The translations under genes and the position numbers were made by a program. Below, piece by piece: positions 18,394-25,831 of a stretch of DNA of 64,000 bases (its first letter is position 1; every line of letters starts with the position of its first letter). A model generated the notes under the pieces. The model saw only the letters and a list, made by a program, of their open reading frames with translations, was not told where the DNA came from and ran no database searches. Origin of the DNA: Stenotrophomonas sp. 24(2023) (GTDB taxonomy: Bacteria > Pseudomonadota > Gammaproteobacteria > Xanthomonadales > Xanthomonadaceae); the NCBI RefSeq assembly GCF_030913365.1, contig NZ_CP133160.1:62001-126000 (forward strand). Reading direction: 5' to 3'.

Positions 18394-19020
18394 CTACAGG
18401 GCGCCGAGGTCTGAGACAGTCGCCTTACCGTGTTGCAGCAAGGCCGCCAGGAGGCGGCCTCCGGCCATAGTCCGCCCCGTCTGTTCGTTGAGGTAGGCGG
18501 CCTGGAGGCGGCCAGCGGCCAGCACGTGAGCCAATTCGAAGCTGTCCGGCCTACCCCGCAGCGGATCTCCCGGGGAAGCCAACCCACCGTCCAATGGCTG
18601 GTGCACCGCCGGTACTGCCACGGAATGCTTCTCGTAGGCGGTGGCCATCATGCGGCCGTTCTTGGGCGACCAGCCGCCCAGCACCAGCTCGGTGCCCAGC
18701 GCAGCCAGGGGCAAGCCGGCTTTCACTGCAGCTTGCTCGTAGTTCGGCCACAGCTGGTCCACCACCAGGCCCAGCTCGGCCATCAGCTGTTCCATGGTGA
18801 AATCGGCCCGGAAACTGGCCTGAAGGCAGAGTTCGTAGATCCGCAAGAAGAACTGCGCCGAACCTCGGCAGGCCAGCACCAGGTTGTGCTGCGGAATCAG
18901 GAGCATCTTCGCTCCTACGGAGGGACAGCCAGTGATCACGTCCTCGGCCAAGGTGTCCACGGCCACAAGCAGCTGGTCAGGGCGGAGTAGAACATTGAGG
19001 ATGCTCATGGCATGGCTCAT
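18394..19020 (-). CDS. Hypothetical island protein, possible Ntn-hydrolase-like N terminus
   Basis: The protein has 208 residues from ATG 19020; another in-frame ATG lies at 19008. The N-terminal pattern LLVAVDTLAED, a gap, then GAKMLLIPQHNLVLACRGSAQ resembles the first strands of proteasome/HslV-like folds (strand, Asp-Thr, turn, strand, 'a.rG'), followed by a long helix (IYELCLQASFRADFTMEQLM). This is a fold guess only. The C-terminal half holds two Ala/Leu-rich helices (FELAHVLAAGRLQAAYLNEQ). There are no membrane segments. The gene is divergent from the 19080 gene. Confidence 0.55.
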   Translation of the reverse strand: MSHAMSILNVLLRPDQLLVAVDTLAEDVITGCPSVGAKMLLIPQHNLVLACRGSAQFFLRIYELCLQASFRADFTMEQLMAELGLVVDQLWPNYEQAAVKAGLPLAALGTELVLGGWSPKNGRMMATAYEKHSVAVPAVHQPLDGGLASPGDPLRGRPDSFELAHVLAAGRLQAAYLNEQTGRTMAGGRLLAALLQHGKATVSDLGAL

Positions 19021-19079
19021 AGCGCGTGCCCGGACTATCACCAGTCACGCGCTGCGTGTCCATCACCACGGAACCGAAC

Positions 19080-19361
19080 ATGACCGACACCGATCAGATC
19101 CTCGGCCGCCTGCAGGCCTGCGAAGCGGCGCTTGATGCCCAGCGCGGCTATATCAAGGCACTGGAATATGGCCTCCGGGTCCTGGTGGTTACCCACCCGG
19201 CACCAGGTCGCTTGGGCACTGCTTGGAAACATCTGCTCCCCGGCATCGCGGACACCCATGTGGCCGCCGATAGCGCGCTGTTCACAGCGGCATTTCAACA
19301 GGCGCTGGCCGGACTAAGCGAGCAGATTGCATTGGCCGCAAGCTCCAGGGAAACGGGGTAG
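19080..19361 (+). CDS. Hypothetical small helical protein
   Basis: The protein has 93 residues from ATG 19080, with a GGAACC site about 6 bases before it. It looks mostly helical with a heptad-like start (QILGRLQACEAALDAQRGYI) and ends in LAASSRETG. No family is recognised. It is divergent from the 18394-19020 gene, with about 60 bases between starts, so the two may share a regulatory region. Confidence 0.55.
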   Translation: MTDTDQILGRLQACEAALDAQRGYIKALEYGLRVLVVTHPAPGRLGTAWKHLLPGIADTHVAADSALFTAAFQQALAGLSEQIALAASSRETG

Positions 19362-19373
19362 GAGATCCGAACC

Positions 19374-19667
19374 TCAGTCAGGAGTCCAACCGGCGAACGC
19401 TCCCATCCTGAAAGAGTATCCGGCCCCCTCCAGAAGCTCCCTCATTCGCAACTCTGCACGCCGGGGAAATCGAAGCCCGCGCGGCGCATACAGCGCGTAA
19501 ATGCAGCCTTTCTCATAGACAGACTCTCTGCGCACAGAGCAATTGCTGCTCTCAGCTGCATTCGTCCAGATCTCGAGCAGCTTCTCGGGTCCAATCGACT
19601 GGCCACTGTTCAGCCTAAAGGTCAACCAACGGACCGAATTTGGTGGCGATTTGTCTAGGTAAGCCAC
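19374..19667 (-). CDS. Hypothetical protein, 97 residues
   Basis: The protein has no recognised family. It contains an N-terminal strand-rich part (SVRWLTFRLNSGQS) and a C-terminal helix then strand (ELRMRELLEGAGYSFRMG). Codon use is less GC-biased than in the chromosomal neighbours. Its start overlaps the end of the 19655-19870 gene by 13 bases, so the two are probably translated as a coupled pair. Confidence 0.55.
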   Translation of the reverse strand: MAYLDKSPPNSVRWLTFRLNSGQSIGPEKLLEIWTNAAESSNCSVRRESVYEKGCIYALYAPRGLRFPRRAELRMRELLEGAGYSFRMGAFAGWTPD

Positions 19668-19870
19668 ACCGACCCCTCCACTCGCTCCTGAAGCGCGCAG
19701 AGCGCTTCCGGTGAGATAGAGGGATGTTCACTGCGAATAGATGCCGGTAGATCGACGCGGCACAAGGCGCTCACCAGCGCAGGCAGCTCACCGTCCAGAT
19801 CCAACCACCAACCTCGCGGGATGCGCAGGCCATTGCCCATCCGATCGTAGATGCAAATCTGGAAGGACAT
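19655..19870 (-). CDS. Hypothetical protein, 71 residues
   Basis: ATG 19870 follows a good AGGAGA ribosome site 7 bases upstream. The product (SFQICIYDRMGNGLRIPRGW through EGSVWLT) has no recognised domain. It overlaps the downstream 19374-19667 gene and forms a two-gene unit with it. The pairing of a short leading gene with a slightly longer overlapping one resembles small antitoxin/toxin or immunity pairs, but no motif supports that. Confidence 0.55.
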   Translation of the reverse strand: MSFQICIYDRMGNGLRIPRGWWLDLDGELPALVSALCRVDLPASIRSEHPSISPEALCALQERVEGSVWLT

Positions 19871-19913
19871 GACAGGCTCTCCTAGGTTGGTCCGAGCATA
19901 CGCCTGTGGAATG

Positions 19914-20156
19914 TCACACCTGATTGCGACCGTTGGGTGATTGGTCGGCTCGCAGCGCGCAGATCAAGACGTGCTCCTCGTCCTGTTGAATGCTCCTGAA
20001 GGAATTGAGCCACCTAAGGGCTGATCCAGGATTGGCAATGACGCGTCCCAGCTCATCTGTAAGGCAGCGTGCGCACTCCATACCACCGGGGCTGGGCGCT
20101 TTGCAGATCCGACAAGGCGCCATTGTTGTCGTGGCTGGAGGTCGGGACTGATGCAT
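19914..20156 (-). CDS. Hypothetical small protein with CxxC/CxxC zinc-ribbon-like start
   Basis: The C-terminal part of a longer open frame looks real: CRICKAPSPGGMECARCLTDELG has two CxxC pairs nine residues apart, typical of a small zinc ribbon. A Trp-rich helix follows (SALRWLNSFRSIQQDEEHVL). The start is uncertain: ATG 20156, ATG 20168 and ATG 20123 are all in frame without a clear ribosome site. At 20156 the product is 80 residues. The function is unknown; it may bind nucleic acid or protein. Confidence 0.45.
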   Translation of the reverse strand: MHQSRPPATTTMAPCRICKAPSPGGMECARCLTDELGRVIANPGSALRWLNSFRSIQQDEEHVLICALRADQSPNGRNQV

Positions 20157-20262
20157 GATCTTGGCCATCAGCCTAACTGCTCGCGCGTGCGATGACATGG
20201 TCATTCGTTTCGTGCCGCTCCTATTCAACAAAGCCGCGCAATGCGCGGCCTCATCTTCATCT

Positions 20263-20496
20263 TCAGCGACGGGCATCCCGGCCCGGTGCGTTCTGCCCGC
20301 CCTGCCCTGGGCGCTGCTGGCCACCCTGCTGGCCACCCTGTTCTTCCTTGTCGCGCTGCTCCTGCTGCCGTTGCTTCTGCTGTGCGTCGTCACTTTCGGG
20401 TTCGTTTCCCTCGACCGGCTTCTGCTGACCGGAGAAGTTGACCGAGGACTGCGCGCCCTCCTCATTGGAACGCGAGTTCTTCGTGGTGTTGTTCAT
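20263..20496 (-). CDS. Hypothetical low-complexity Gln/Glu/Gly-rich protein
   Basis: ATG 20496 follows GGAG at the right distance and gives 77 residues: a short N-terminal part (NNTTKNSRSNEEGAQSSVNF) and a long Gln/Glu/Arg-rich tail (QQKQRQQEQRDKEEQGG) ending GRDARR. It is very hydrophilic and probably disordered, similar in style to small stress-associated proteins of xanthomonads. No domain is recognised. Because such composition can arise by chance in GC-rich DNA, confidence is moderate; the ribosome site argues for expression. Confidence 0.5.
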   Translation of the reverse strand: MNNTTKNSRSNEEGAQSSVNFSGQQKPVEGNEPESDDAQQKQRQQEQRDKEEQGGQQGGQQRPGQGGQNAPGRDARR

Positions 20497-20647
20497 CTGA
20501 TGCTCCAGTGCAGCCGAGTGCTGCCCAGCAACAGTGGCAGTACGCAGGTTATGCAGATGTGGGAAGAATGCAGTTCGATGAACGGGCTCCATGAACAGGC
20601 AGGCCAATGGGAAGGGTGTACGGTGACTGTTCTAGAGGAGAACCGAC

Positions 20648-20992
20648 ATGGAACTTGAACGTAACAAGGACTTAGTCGATGTTGAGCGCGAGTTGAGGCA
20701 TTGGGCGGCCGAATTCAAGCTGGGAAAGCTGCCTGCGATAAATTTCCGGCATGAGGTAGATCCGGTGATTCGTCTGGCCTGTGACATCTATGTCAGGGAT
20801 CCCCATGGCACGCGCTCAGCATGGCTTGAAGATCTGCAGATACGTCTCTCAAAGCGACCAAGCCTGCGAGGAAATATCGGTTCTGATCAAATCGCAAGCG
20901 GTTGTTGGGACCTGCTATCGGCCCCGCCCAATGCTACGAGCAAGATCATCCGCATAGCCCGAATCAGCAAAAGCGGTGCAGTTCCAACTTAG
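20648..20992 (+). CDS. Hypothetical protein, 114 residues
   Basis: ATG 20648 follows GAGGAG with good spacing. The product is soluble with helical character (LVDVERELRHWAAEFKLGKL, VDPVIRLACDIYVRDPHGTR) and a basic C terminus (SKIIRIARISKSGAVPT). I recognise no family. Codon use is AT-richer than the chromosome, supporting foreign origin with the rest of the island. Confidence 0.6.
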   Translation: MELERNKDLVDVERELRHWAAEFKLGKLPAINFRHEVDPVIRLACDIYVRDPHGTRSAWLEDLQIRLSKRPSLRGNIGSDQIASGCWDLLSAPPNATSKIIRIARISKSGAVPT

Positions 20993-21141
20993 TCAAACGC
21001 AACAGAACCGCGCTCAACCTGCCTGCCGATTCAGCCCGCTGTGATGAGGGGTTCACTTTGCGTGGCGCACACTTCCGGCTCGCGGCTCTTCTCCGGCGCA
21101 GAATCCTTTGCTCCCGTGTCCAGCCCCTCAACGGCACGGCC

Positions 21142-21441
21142 ATGAACCCTCCCAACGCCTTCAGGATCCACACGATCCTGCCACTCCTTGCGCTCAATGG
21201 CGCGATCATTCGGCTGGAGCAGATTCGTTCAACCTGTAAAAGCTGCGGTCTTAGATCATCAATGACTGAAGACGCAGGGTTTCAAACCGGCCTGAAGGGA
21301 ACCACGCTCACGTGCCAAGCCTGTGGAGCCACAGGATTGATGGATGAAATAGAGATCTGGCATCACTGGCTTGAGCAGTGCCGCCGTGAGCGGCTGCTGG
21401 CGCTCTTTGATCCTAAGCCAGACGAGCCCCTAGATCTCTAG
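21142..21441 (+). CDS. Hypothetical protein with a zinc-ribbon motif
   Basis: The protein has 99 residues from ATG 21142. Two cysteine pairs (CKSC and, 29 residues on, CQAC in LTCQACGATGLMDE) form a likely zinc ribbon; the preceding helix (LPLLALNGAIIRLEQIRSTC) and following helix (WHHWLEQCRRERLLALF) are well formed. The role is unknown; small zinc ribbons often mediate nucleic-acid or protein contacts. The stop overlaps the likely truncated end of the SRAP pseudogene on the other strand, so an insertion or deletion junction may lie here. Confidence 0.55.
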   Translation: MNPPNAFRIHTILPLLALNGAIIRLEQIRSTCKSCGLRSSMTEDAGFQTGLKGTTLTCQACGATGLMDEIEIWHHWLEQCRRERLLALFDPKPDEPLDL

Positions 21442-21589
21442 GATCCGCAATGAACGCATCGTCCATGGCCTTGGGCGTCTAGGGCCGCTTCTTCCCCTCG
21501 TCGTGGATGTACAGCCGGGCGAACTCGTCCAGCAAGATCGTGGCGCCGGTCATGCGGACCAGCATCTGGTTCTGGGCGGAATAGCACAT
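21440..21589 (-). pseudogene. Truncated SRAP (YedK-like) gene
   Basis: Reading the minus strand from ATG 21589 gives MCYSAQ, then TILLDEFARLY and GKKRP, an in-frame TAG, then TPKAMDDAFIADP. This matches the start of the intact SRAP gene at 16474 (MCYSAL, LEEFAALYAY, GGKRPKTPKAMDDGF). The TAG stands where the intact gene has AAG for lysine. Similarity ends near 21440, and the rest of the gene is missing. It is therefore a doubly broken paralogue or a remnant carried by the island. Confidence 0.75.
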
Positions 21590-21789
21590 GGCGCCATTGC
21601 GCCGCAGCGGGCGTTGCAGCGGCGTGACGAGGCGACCCGGCCGGGCGCTGCTATGGGCGCCGGCGCGCGCCCTAAGCCGTTTCACAGCGGGGTATCGCGC
21701 GTTTGCAGATGCAGGCGAAACCCTTGCCGCGCAAGCATTTCGGCTGCTATCGGGGCATGGCGGGCTTTCACGAAATCAGCGCCGAAGTG
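21590..21789. other. Region between SRAP pseudogene and right repeat
   Basis: I see no supported gene here. It presumably contained the promoter of the broken SRAP gene. The ORFs crossing it have unnatural composition. Confidence 0.4.
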
Positions 21790-21806
21790 CCTTTCACCGG
21801 CACCAC
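21790..21806 (+). repeat. Right attachment-site repeat
   Basis: CCTTTCACCGGCACCAC is an exact copy of the tRNA-Leu 3' end at 18038-18054. It is not part of any tRNA here and marks the right end of the island. Confidence 0.8.
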
Positions 21807-21813
21807 TGCATCA

Positions 21814-21838
21814 AAGGCCAGGTCCCCGACCTGGCCTT
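21814..21838 (+). terminator. Hairpin after the right island end, probably the former tRNA-Leu terminator
   Basis: An 11-bp stem (AAGGCCAGGTC/GACCTGGCCTT) with a three-base loop starts 8 bases after the right repeat and is followed by CTGC rather than a run of T. Its distance from the tRNA-like end matches a tRNA terminator displaced by the insertion. Confidence 0.6.
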
Positions 21839-22141
21839 CTGCATTTCCGGGACAACCGCCCCGGCCACAGCGGCATGCTCCCCCTGGCGCCTGCATCACT
21901 CCGGCATCCCAACGTCGGCAGTGCCGGCCAACTGCGCTGGCACACAGGCGCACTGGGCGTGGATGGCATTGTCGTCCGGGCCGCACAGCACGGGCAGATC
22001 AGCGGTGAGGGCGAGTGGGATCCACCCGGCGGCTGGCGACCGTTCTGCCTGGATCTCCAGACAGGCCAGGCGCCTGCTGCGTGACACCGGCAGACCGGGC
22101 TCCCCGCCCGGCCTGCCGCCTTCCCGTCCTCTCCCCTGAAC
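21839..22141. other. 303-base region with ambiguous overlapping ORFs
   Basis: Two overlapping frames show some coding character: a plus-strand frame ending at 22084 (GEGEWDPPGGWRPFCLDL) and a minus-strand frame from GTG 22087 to 21896 (LPVLCGPDDNAIHAQCACVP). Neither has a ribosome site or recognised family, so I do not call a gene. Confidence 0.35.
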
Positions 22142-23992
22142 TCACACAAGGCGCAGCGTACGCCCGCCCTGCCCGCCCGCTGCCGGCACCTGGTGGCTGC
22201 CCTGCGCACCGGCGACACGGAACGCAGCCACGGTATCGAGCAGCTGGTTGGACTGTTCTTCCATGCTGCGCGCGGCGGCCGACGCTTCTTCCACCAGCGC
22301 GGCATTCTGCTGTGTGCCCTGGTCGATCACGTCCACGGCCAGGTTCATCTGCTGGATGTCATCACTCTGCTGCTGGGCGGCCGCGCTGATCTCATTCATC
22401 AGGTCGCTCACGCGGCGCACGTTGACCACGATCTCGTCCATGGTGCGCCCGGCACTTTCGACCTGGCCGGTGCCTGCGCCGACCTTTTCCACCGAATCGC
22501 TGATCAGCTGCTTGATCTCCTTGGCGGCGCTGGCCGACCGCTGCGACAGCGAGCGGATCTCACCGGCCACCACGGCAAAGCCATGGCCGTGCTCGCCGGC
22601 ACGCGCGGCTTCCACCGCCGCGTTCAGCGCCAGGATGTTGGTCTGGAAGGCGATGCCATCGATGACACCGATGATGTCCACGATGCGCCGCGACGAGGCA
22701 TTGATCAGCGCCATCGTGGCCACCACCTCATGCACGACCTGCCCGCCCTGCGCGGCCACATCCACTGCGCCGCTGGCCAATGCGCTGGCCTGGCGGGCGT
22801 TGTGCGCGGTCTGCTGCACGGTGCTGGCCAGCCCCTTCATCGACACGGCGGTTTCTTCCAGCGTGGCCGCCTGCTGTTCGGTGCGCTGGGACAGATCCGA
22901 ATTGCCCTGGGCGATTTCGCTGGCCCCCACGGCAATCGTGTCGGCCGCGAACTTGATCTGGCCGATGATGGTGGACATCGCCGCGACCAATGCGTTGATG
23001 CCTTCGCACAATTCCGCGATCGGTCCCTGCTTGCCCTCGGTCGGCACGTGCCGGGTGAGGTCACCAGCCTGCGCGGCCGCGACCACCGCGCGCGTTTCGG
23101 CCACCGCCTGCTCCATCGCCTGCGCTTCGCGCACCTTGGCGGTGACATCGGTGGCGTACTTGACCACCTTGAACGGCCGGCCGTTCATGTCCAGGATCGG
23201 GTTGTACGACGCTTGGATCCAGATGTCCTGGCCATCCTTGCCGATACGGCGGTACTGGCCGGCATCGTATTCGCCTCGCCCGAGCTTTTCCCAGAAGCGG
23301 CGGTACTCCTCGCTTGTGCGGTACGCCGCATCGACGAACAGGCTGTGGTGCTTGCCACGCACGTCCTCGAGCGTATAGCCGGTGGTGGCAAGGAAGTTCT
23401 CGTTGGCGGCAAGGATGGTGCCGCGCAGATCGAATTCAATCACCGCCTGCGACTTGTTGATCGCCGCCAGTTGGCCCGACACATCCGCGTTCTGCAGCAT
23501 CTGCGCGGTGATGTCGGTGGCGAACTTGACCACCTTGTACGGGCGGCCACTGGCATCGAGCACGGGGTTGTAGGAGGCCTGGATCCACAGCTCGCGGCCG
23601 TCCTTGCCCAGCCGGCGATAGCGTCCGGCATCGAGTTCGCCACGGCCCAGGCGTGCCCAGAACTCACGGTACTCGGTACTGCTGGCCTGCGCCGGCTCGA
23701 CGAACATCGAATGGTGCCGGCCCTGGATTTCGTCCAGCGTGTAGCCCACGGCCTGCAGGAAATTCCCGTTGGCGGTGAGGATGGTGCCCTGCAGGTCGAA
23801 TTCGATGACAGCCTGCACGCGATGCAGTGCCTGCACCTGGGCTTCCAGCTCGGCAACGCGCCGCTGCGTCGTGGTGGCCGCCTCGCGGGTACGGCGGAAC
23901 AAGCGCGAACCCGCCAATGCGCGCAAGGGCGCCCATGACGTCGACTGCGTTGCCGGCGCCGGCAGTGGCGCATGCATACCTGAAGTGAGCAT
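22142..23992 (-). CDS. Soluble methyl-accepting chemotaxis protein with two PAS domains (BdlA-like)
   Basis: The protein has 616 residues from ATG 23992, which follows an AGAGG site. There is no membrane segment, so the receptor is cytoplasmic. Two near-identical PAS-PAC units (about residues 60-185 and 185-310; each with ELDAGRYRR or EYDAGQYRR and [11 protein letters not shown]) precede a linker and a full signalling domain with hairpin tip [24 protein letters not shown]. The layout matches BdlA of P. aeruginosa, a biofilm-dispersal sensor, and similar energy or redox receptors. No CheR-binding pentapeptide is visible at the C terminus. A sigma-28-like promoter lies about 190 bases upstream. 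Confidence 0.92.
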   Translation of the reverse strand: MLTSGMHAPLPAPATQSTSWAPLRALAGSRLFRRTREAATTTQRRVAELEAQVQALHRVQAVIEFDLQGTILTANGNFLQAVGYTLDEIQGRHHSMFVEPAQASSTEYREFWARLGRGELDAGRYRRLGKDGRELWIQASYNPVLDASGRPYKVVKFATDITAQMLQNADVSGQLAAINKSQAVIEFDLRGTILAANENFLATTGYTLEDVRGKHHSLFVDAAYRTSEEYRRFWEKLGRGEYDAGQYRRIGKDGQDIWIQASYNPILDMNGRPFKVVKYATDVTAKVREAQAMEQAVAETRAVVAAAQAGDLTRHVPTEGKQGPIAELCEGINALVAAMSTIIGQIKFAADTIAVGASEIAQGNSDLSQRTEQQAATLEETAVSMKGLASTVQQTAHNARQASALASGAVDVAAQGGQVVHEVVATMALINASSRRIVDIIGVIDGIAFQTNILALNAAVEAARAGEHGHGFAVVAGEIRSLSQRSASAAKEIKQLISDSVEKVGAGTGQVESAGRTMDEIVVNVRRVSDLMNEISAAAQQQSDDIQQMNLAVDVIDQGTQQNAALVEEASAAARSMEEQSNQLLDTVAAFRVAGAQGSHQVPAAGGQGGRTLRLV

Positions 23993-24409
23993 CCTCTGTT
24001 CCTCGGTGTCCGATGGGCGAAATGGCGTATCGCGGGCACGATGCCCGGCAACGGTCGCCACGGTGGCGTGGACTACGACGACGTAAACGAGTTGCGTCGC
24101 TCCTGCGATCTGCGTGATGCAAACCCTGTTCCATCAGGGCGCCCGGGGCAGTGAACACGGTGCAACCCGGCTCCACGGACGGTATCGGCGCCACTGAAGC
24201 CGGACTTGAGCATTTTCCCCTGTGAAAACAACCGCTTCACTGAGCAATTCAGTCTTATCACGATCGCGTGCAGACGGTGTCAACGCGTGGCCGATGCAGC
24301 AGCGGGGCAAAAGGTTGCAATGACCAACGGGCGATGGCCGGCCATGCCTTCTGCGCAACGATGCCTTCACGGCGTGCGCCGCATCGCACGCCGGCAACAG
24401 GAGCACTCG
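23993..24409. other. 417-base divergent intergenic region
   Basis: It lies between the divergent chemoreceptor and DUF5694 genes. Apart from the sigma-28-like site at 24182-24209 and an AT-richer patch at 24210-24270 I see no gene, tRNA or repeat in it. Confidence 0.5.
24182..24209 (-). promoter_or_regulatory. Possible sigma-28 (FliA) promoter for the chemoreceptor
   Basis: On the minus strand TCAAGTCC is followed after 12 bases by GCCGATAC. The enterobacterial FliA consensus is TAAAGTTT, 11 bases, GCCGATAA, so the -10 matches 7 of 8 and the -35 matches 5 of 8, with one extra base of spacing. A chemotaxis receptor is a natural FliA target. Confidence 0.45.
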
Positions 24410-25495
24410 ATGAGGCGATGGATCATGCAGGCAGCAACACTGGCCCTGGGCGCAGGCCTGGCCACCACGGTACTGGCACAGGGCTACCGCCCGGCCTTCC
24501 GTCCCGAACAGCTCAAGGGGCCGCCCGTGGGCGCGCCGAACCAGGTACTGGTGCTGGGCTCGCCCCATCTGTCTTCCCTGCCCGACAGCTTCCAGTTGCC
24601 GATGCTGGAACCGCTGCTGCAGCGCCTGCAGGGCTGGAAACCCGATGCCATCGCCATCGAGCGCGTGTCCGGACTACAGTGCGACAGCCTGCGCCGCTAT
24701 CCGTCACGGTATGCCTCGACCATCGAGGATTACTGCGCCGATACGCAGGCGGCGGCCAGCGCCACCGGACTGGACGTGCCGGCCGCCAATGCCGAAGCCG
24801 AACGCCTGTTGGCGCAGTGGCCGGCACAACCGCCTGCGGCGCAGCGCCGCCGCCTGGCCGCGGTGTTCCTGGCGGCGGGCGAACCGGCCTCGGCCCTGGT
24901 GCAATGGCTGCGGCTGCCGCTGCACGAGCGCACCGCCGGGGACGGGCTGGACGACACGCTGGTAGCCGCCCTGCGCAGCCGGAAGGCACGCCGCAATGAA
25001 ACCGAACAGGTCGCGGCGGTGCTGGCCGCGCGGTTGGGGCTGGAACGGTTATGGAGCGTGGATGACCACTCCGCAGACAGCGACTACCCCGATCCGGACG
25101 CATGGCGGGAGGCGGTCACCAAGGCCTGGGACAACCCCTATGCACGCGCACGCCGCGCACGCGACCAGCAGTTGATGGACGGTCTTGCACGCCCTGATGG
25201 CGTGGTTGCGCTCTATCGTGCCTACAACGATCCGGCCTGGCCGATGCTGGCCTACCAGGCCGATTTCGGCGCGGCACTGGTCGAACCCTCGGCCCAGTCC
25301 ATCGGCCGCCTGTACGTGGGCTACTGGGAAACGCGCAACCTGCGCATGGTCGCCAACATCCGCGATGTGCTGGCGCACCGCCCCGGCACGCGCCTGCTGG
25401 CACTGGTCGGTGCTTCGCACAAGGGCTACTACGACGCCTACCTCAACCTGATGCACGACGTGCAGCTGGTCGATGCGCAGGCGGTGCTGCGCTGA
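24410..25495 (+). CDS. DUF5694 domain protein, exported
   Basis: The protein has 361 residues from ATG 24410, which follows AGGAGC. A signal peptide ends at about residue 23 (TVLAQG). The mature part begins with a TraB/ChaN-like block (QVLVLGSPHLSS, then DAIAIERVSG) and ends with LALVGASHKGYYDAYLNLMHD. The pattern 'GSPHLS ... IAIE ... VGASHK' is characteristic of the DUF5694 group, related in fold to TraB/GumN/ChaN proteins. Its biochemical function is unknown to me. The gene is followed at 25506 by a convergent small membrane protein gene. Confidence 0.82.
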   Translation: MRRWIMQAATLALGAGLATTVLAQGYRPAFRPEQLKGPPVGAPNQVLVLGSPHLSSLPDSFQLPMLEPLLQRLQGWKPDAIAIERVSGLQCDSLRRYPSRYASTIEDYCADTQAAASATGLDVPAANAEAERLLAQWPAQPPAAQRRRLAAVFLAAGEPASALVQWLRLPLHERTAGDGLDDTLVAALRSRKARRNETEQVAAVLAARLGLERLWSVDDHSADSDYPDPDAWREAVTKAWDNPYARARRARDQQLMDGLARPDGVVALYRAYNDPAWPMLAYQADFGAALVEPSAQSIGRLYVGYWETRNLRMVANIRDVLAHRPGTRLLALVGASHKGYYDAYLNLMHDVQLVDAQAVLR

Positions 25496-25505
25496 CGGCA
25501 TCGAT

Positions 25506-25736
25506 TCAACGGCCGTCGCGGCGGCCCGCACGCCAGAGCCTTGCGCTGGTGGCAAGGATGCCGCCCAGCGTGGCCAGCAGGGCCACGCATACACCCCACT
25601 GCAGCGCAGGCACCAGCGCCTGTGCCTGCAGATCGGTGCGCAGCTGCTCCAGGCGCAGCCAGCCGGCCAGGGCCAGCACCCAGCCGACCACGGCGGGGGC
25701 ATAGGCAGCAAGAACATCGCGGTTCCAGGGGGGCAT
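25506..25736 (-). CDS. Small two-helix membrane protein
   Basis: The protein has 76 residues from ATG 25736, placed after AGGAG. Two hydrophobic segments (YAPAVVGWVLALAGWLRL and WGVCVALLATLGGILATSA) are separated by a short loop, and the C terminus is basic (RLWRAGRRDGR), suggesting an N-in/C-in hairpin. I recognise no family. Confidence 0.6.
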   Translation of the reverse strand: MPPWNRDVLAAYAPAVVGWVLALAGWLRLEQLRTDLQAQALVPALQWGVCVALLATLGGILATSARLWRAGRRDGR

Positions 25737-25831
25737 GACGGATTCTCCTGCCGGTGGGCGTTGGCGGCATTGTTCCGCCCGCCCCTCTCACAGGCTGAGA
25801 TCCGGTGGCGCGGTAGCCGCTGCGCCGCGCG

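Larger units (their letters stand above)
18038..21806. mobile_element. Small genomic island inserted at tRNA-Leu, no integrase recognised
   Basis: The island of about 3.75 kb is bounded by exact 17-bp direct repeats made of the tRNA-Leu 3' end. Inside are mostly unrecognised genes of under 120 residues on both strands, several with AT-richer codon use than the flanks (clearest at 19370-21440), a truncated SRAP pseudogene and a possible gene fragment next to the tRNA. A terminator-like hairpin lies just beyond the right repeat, where the original tRNA-Leu terminator would have been before insertion. I find no tyrosine recombinase, so the element is probably a decayed remnant or was mobilised in trans. 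Confidence 0.72.

Noticed and set aside
21896..22087. Minus-strand 63-residue frame starting GTG at 22087
   Set aside because: The composition is passable, but there is no ribosome site or family, and the plus-strand frame is equally good, so I left it as an ambiguous region.
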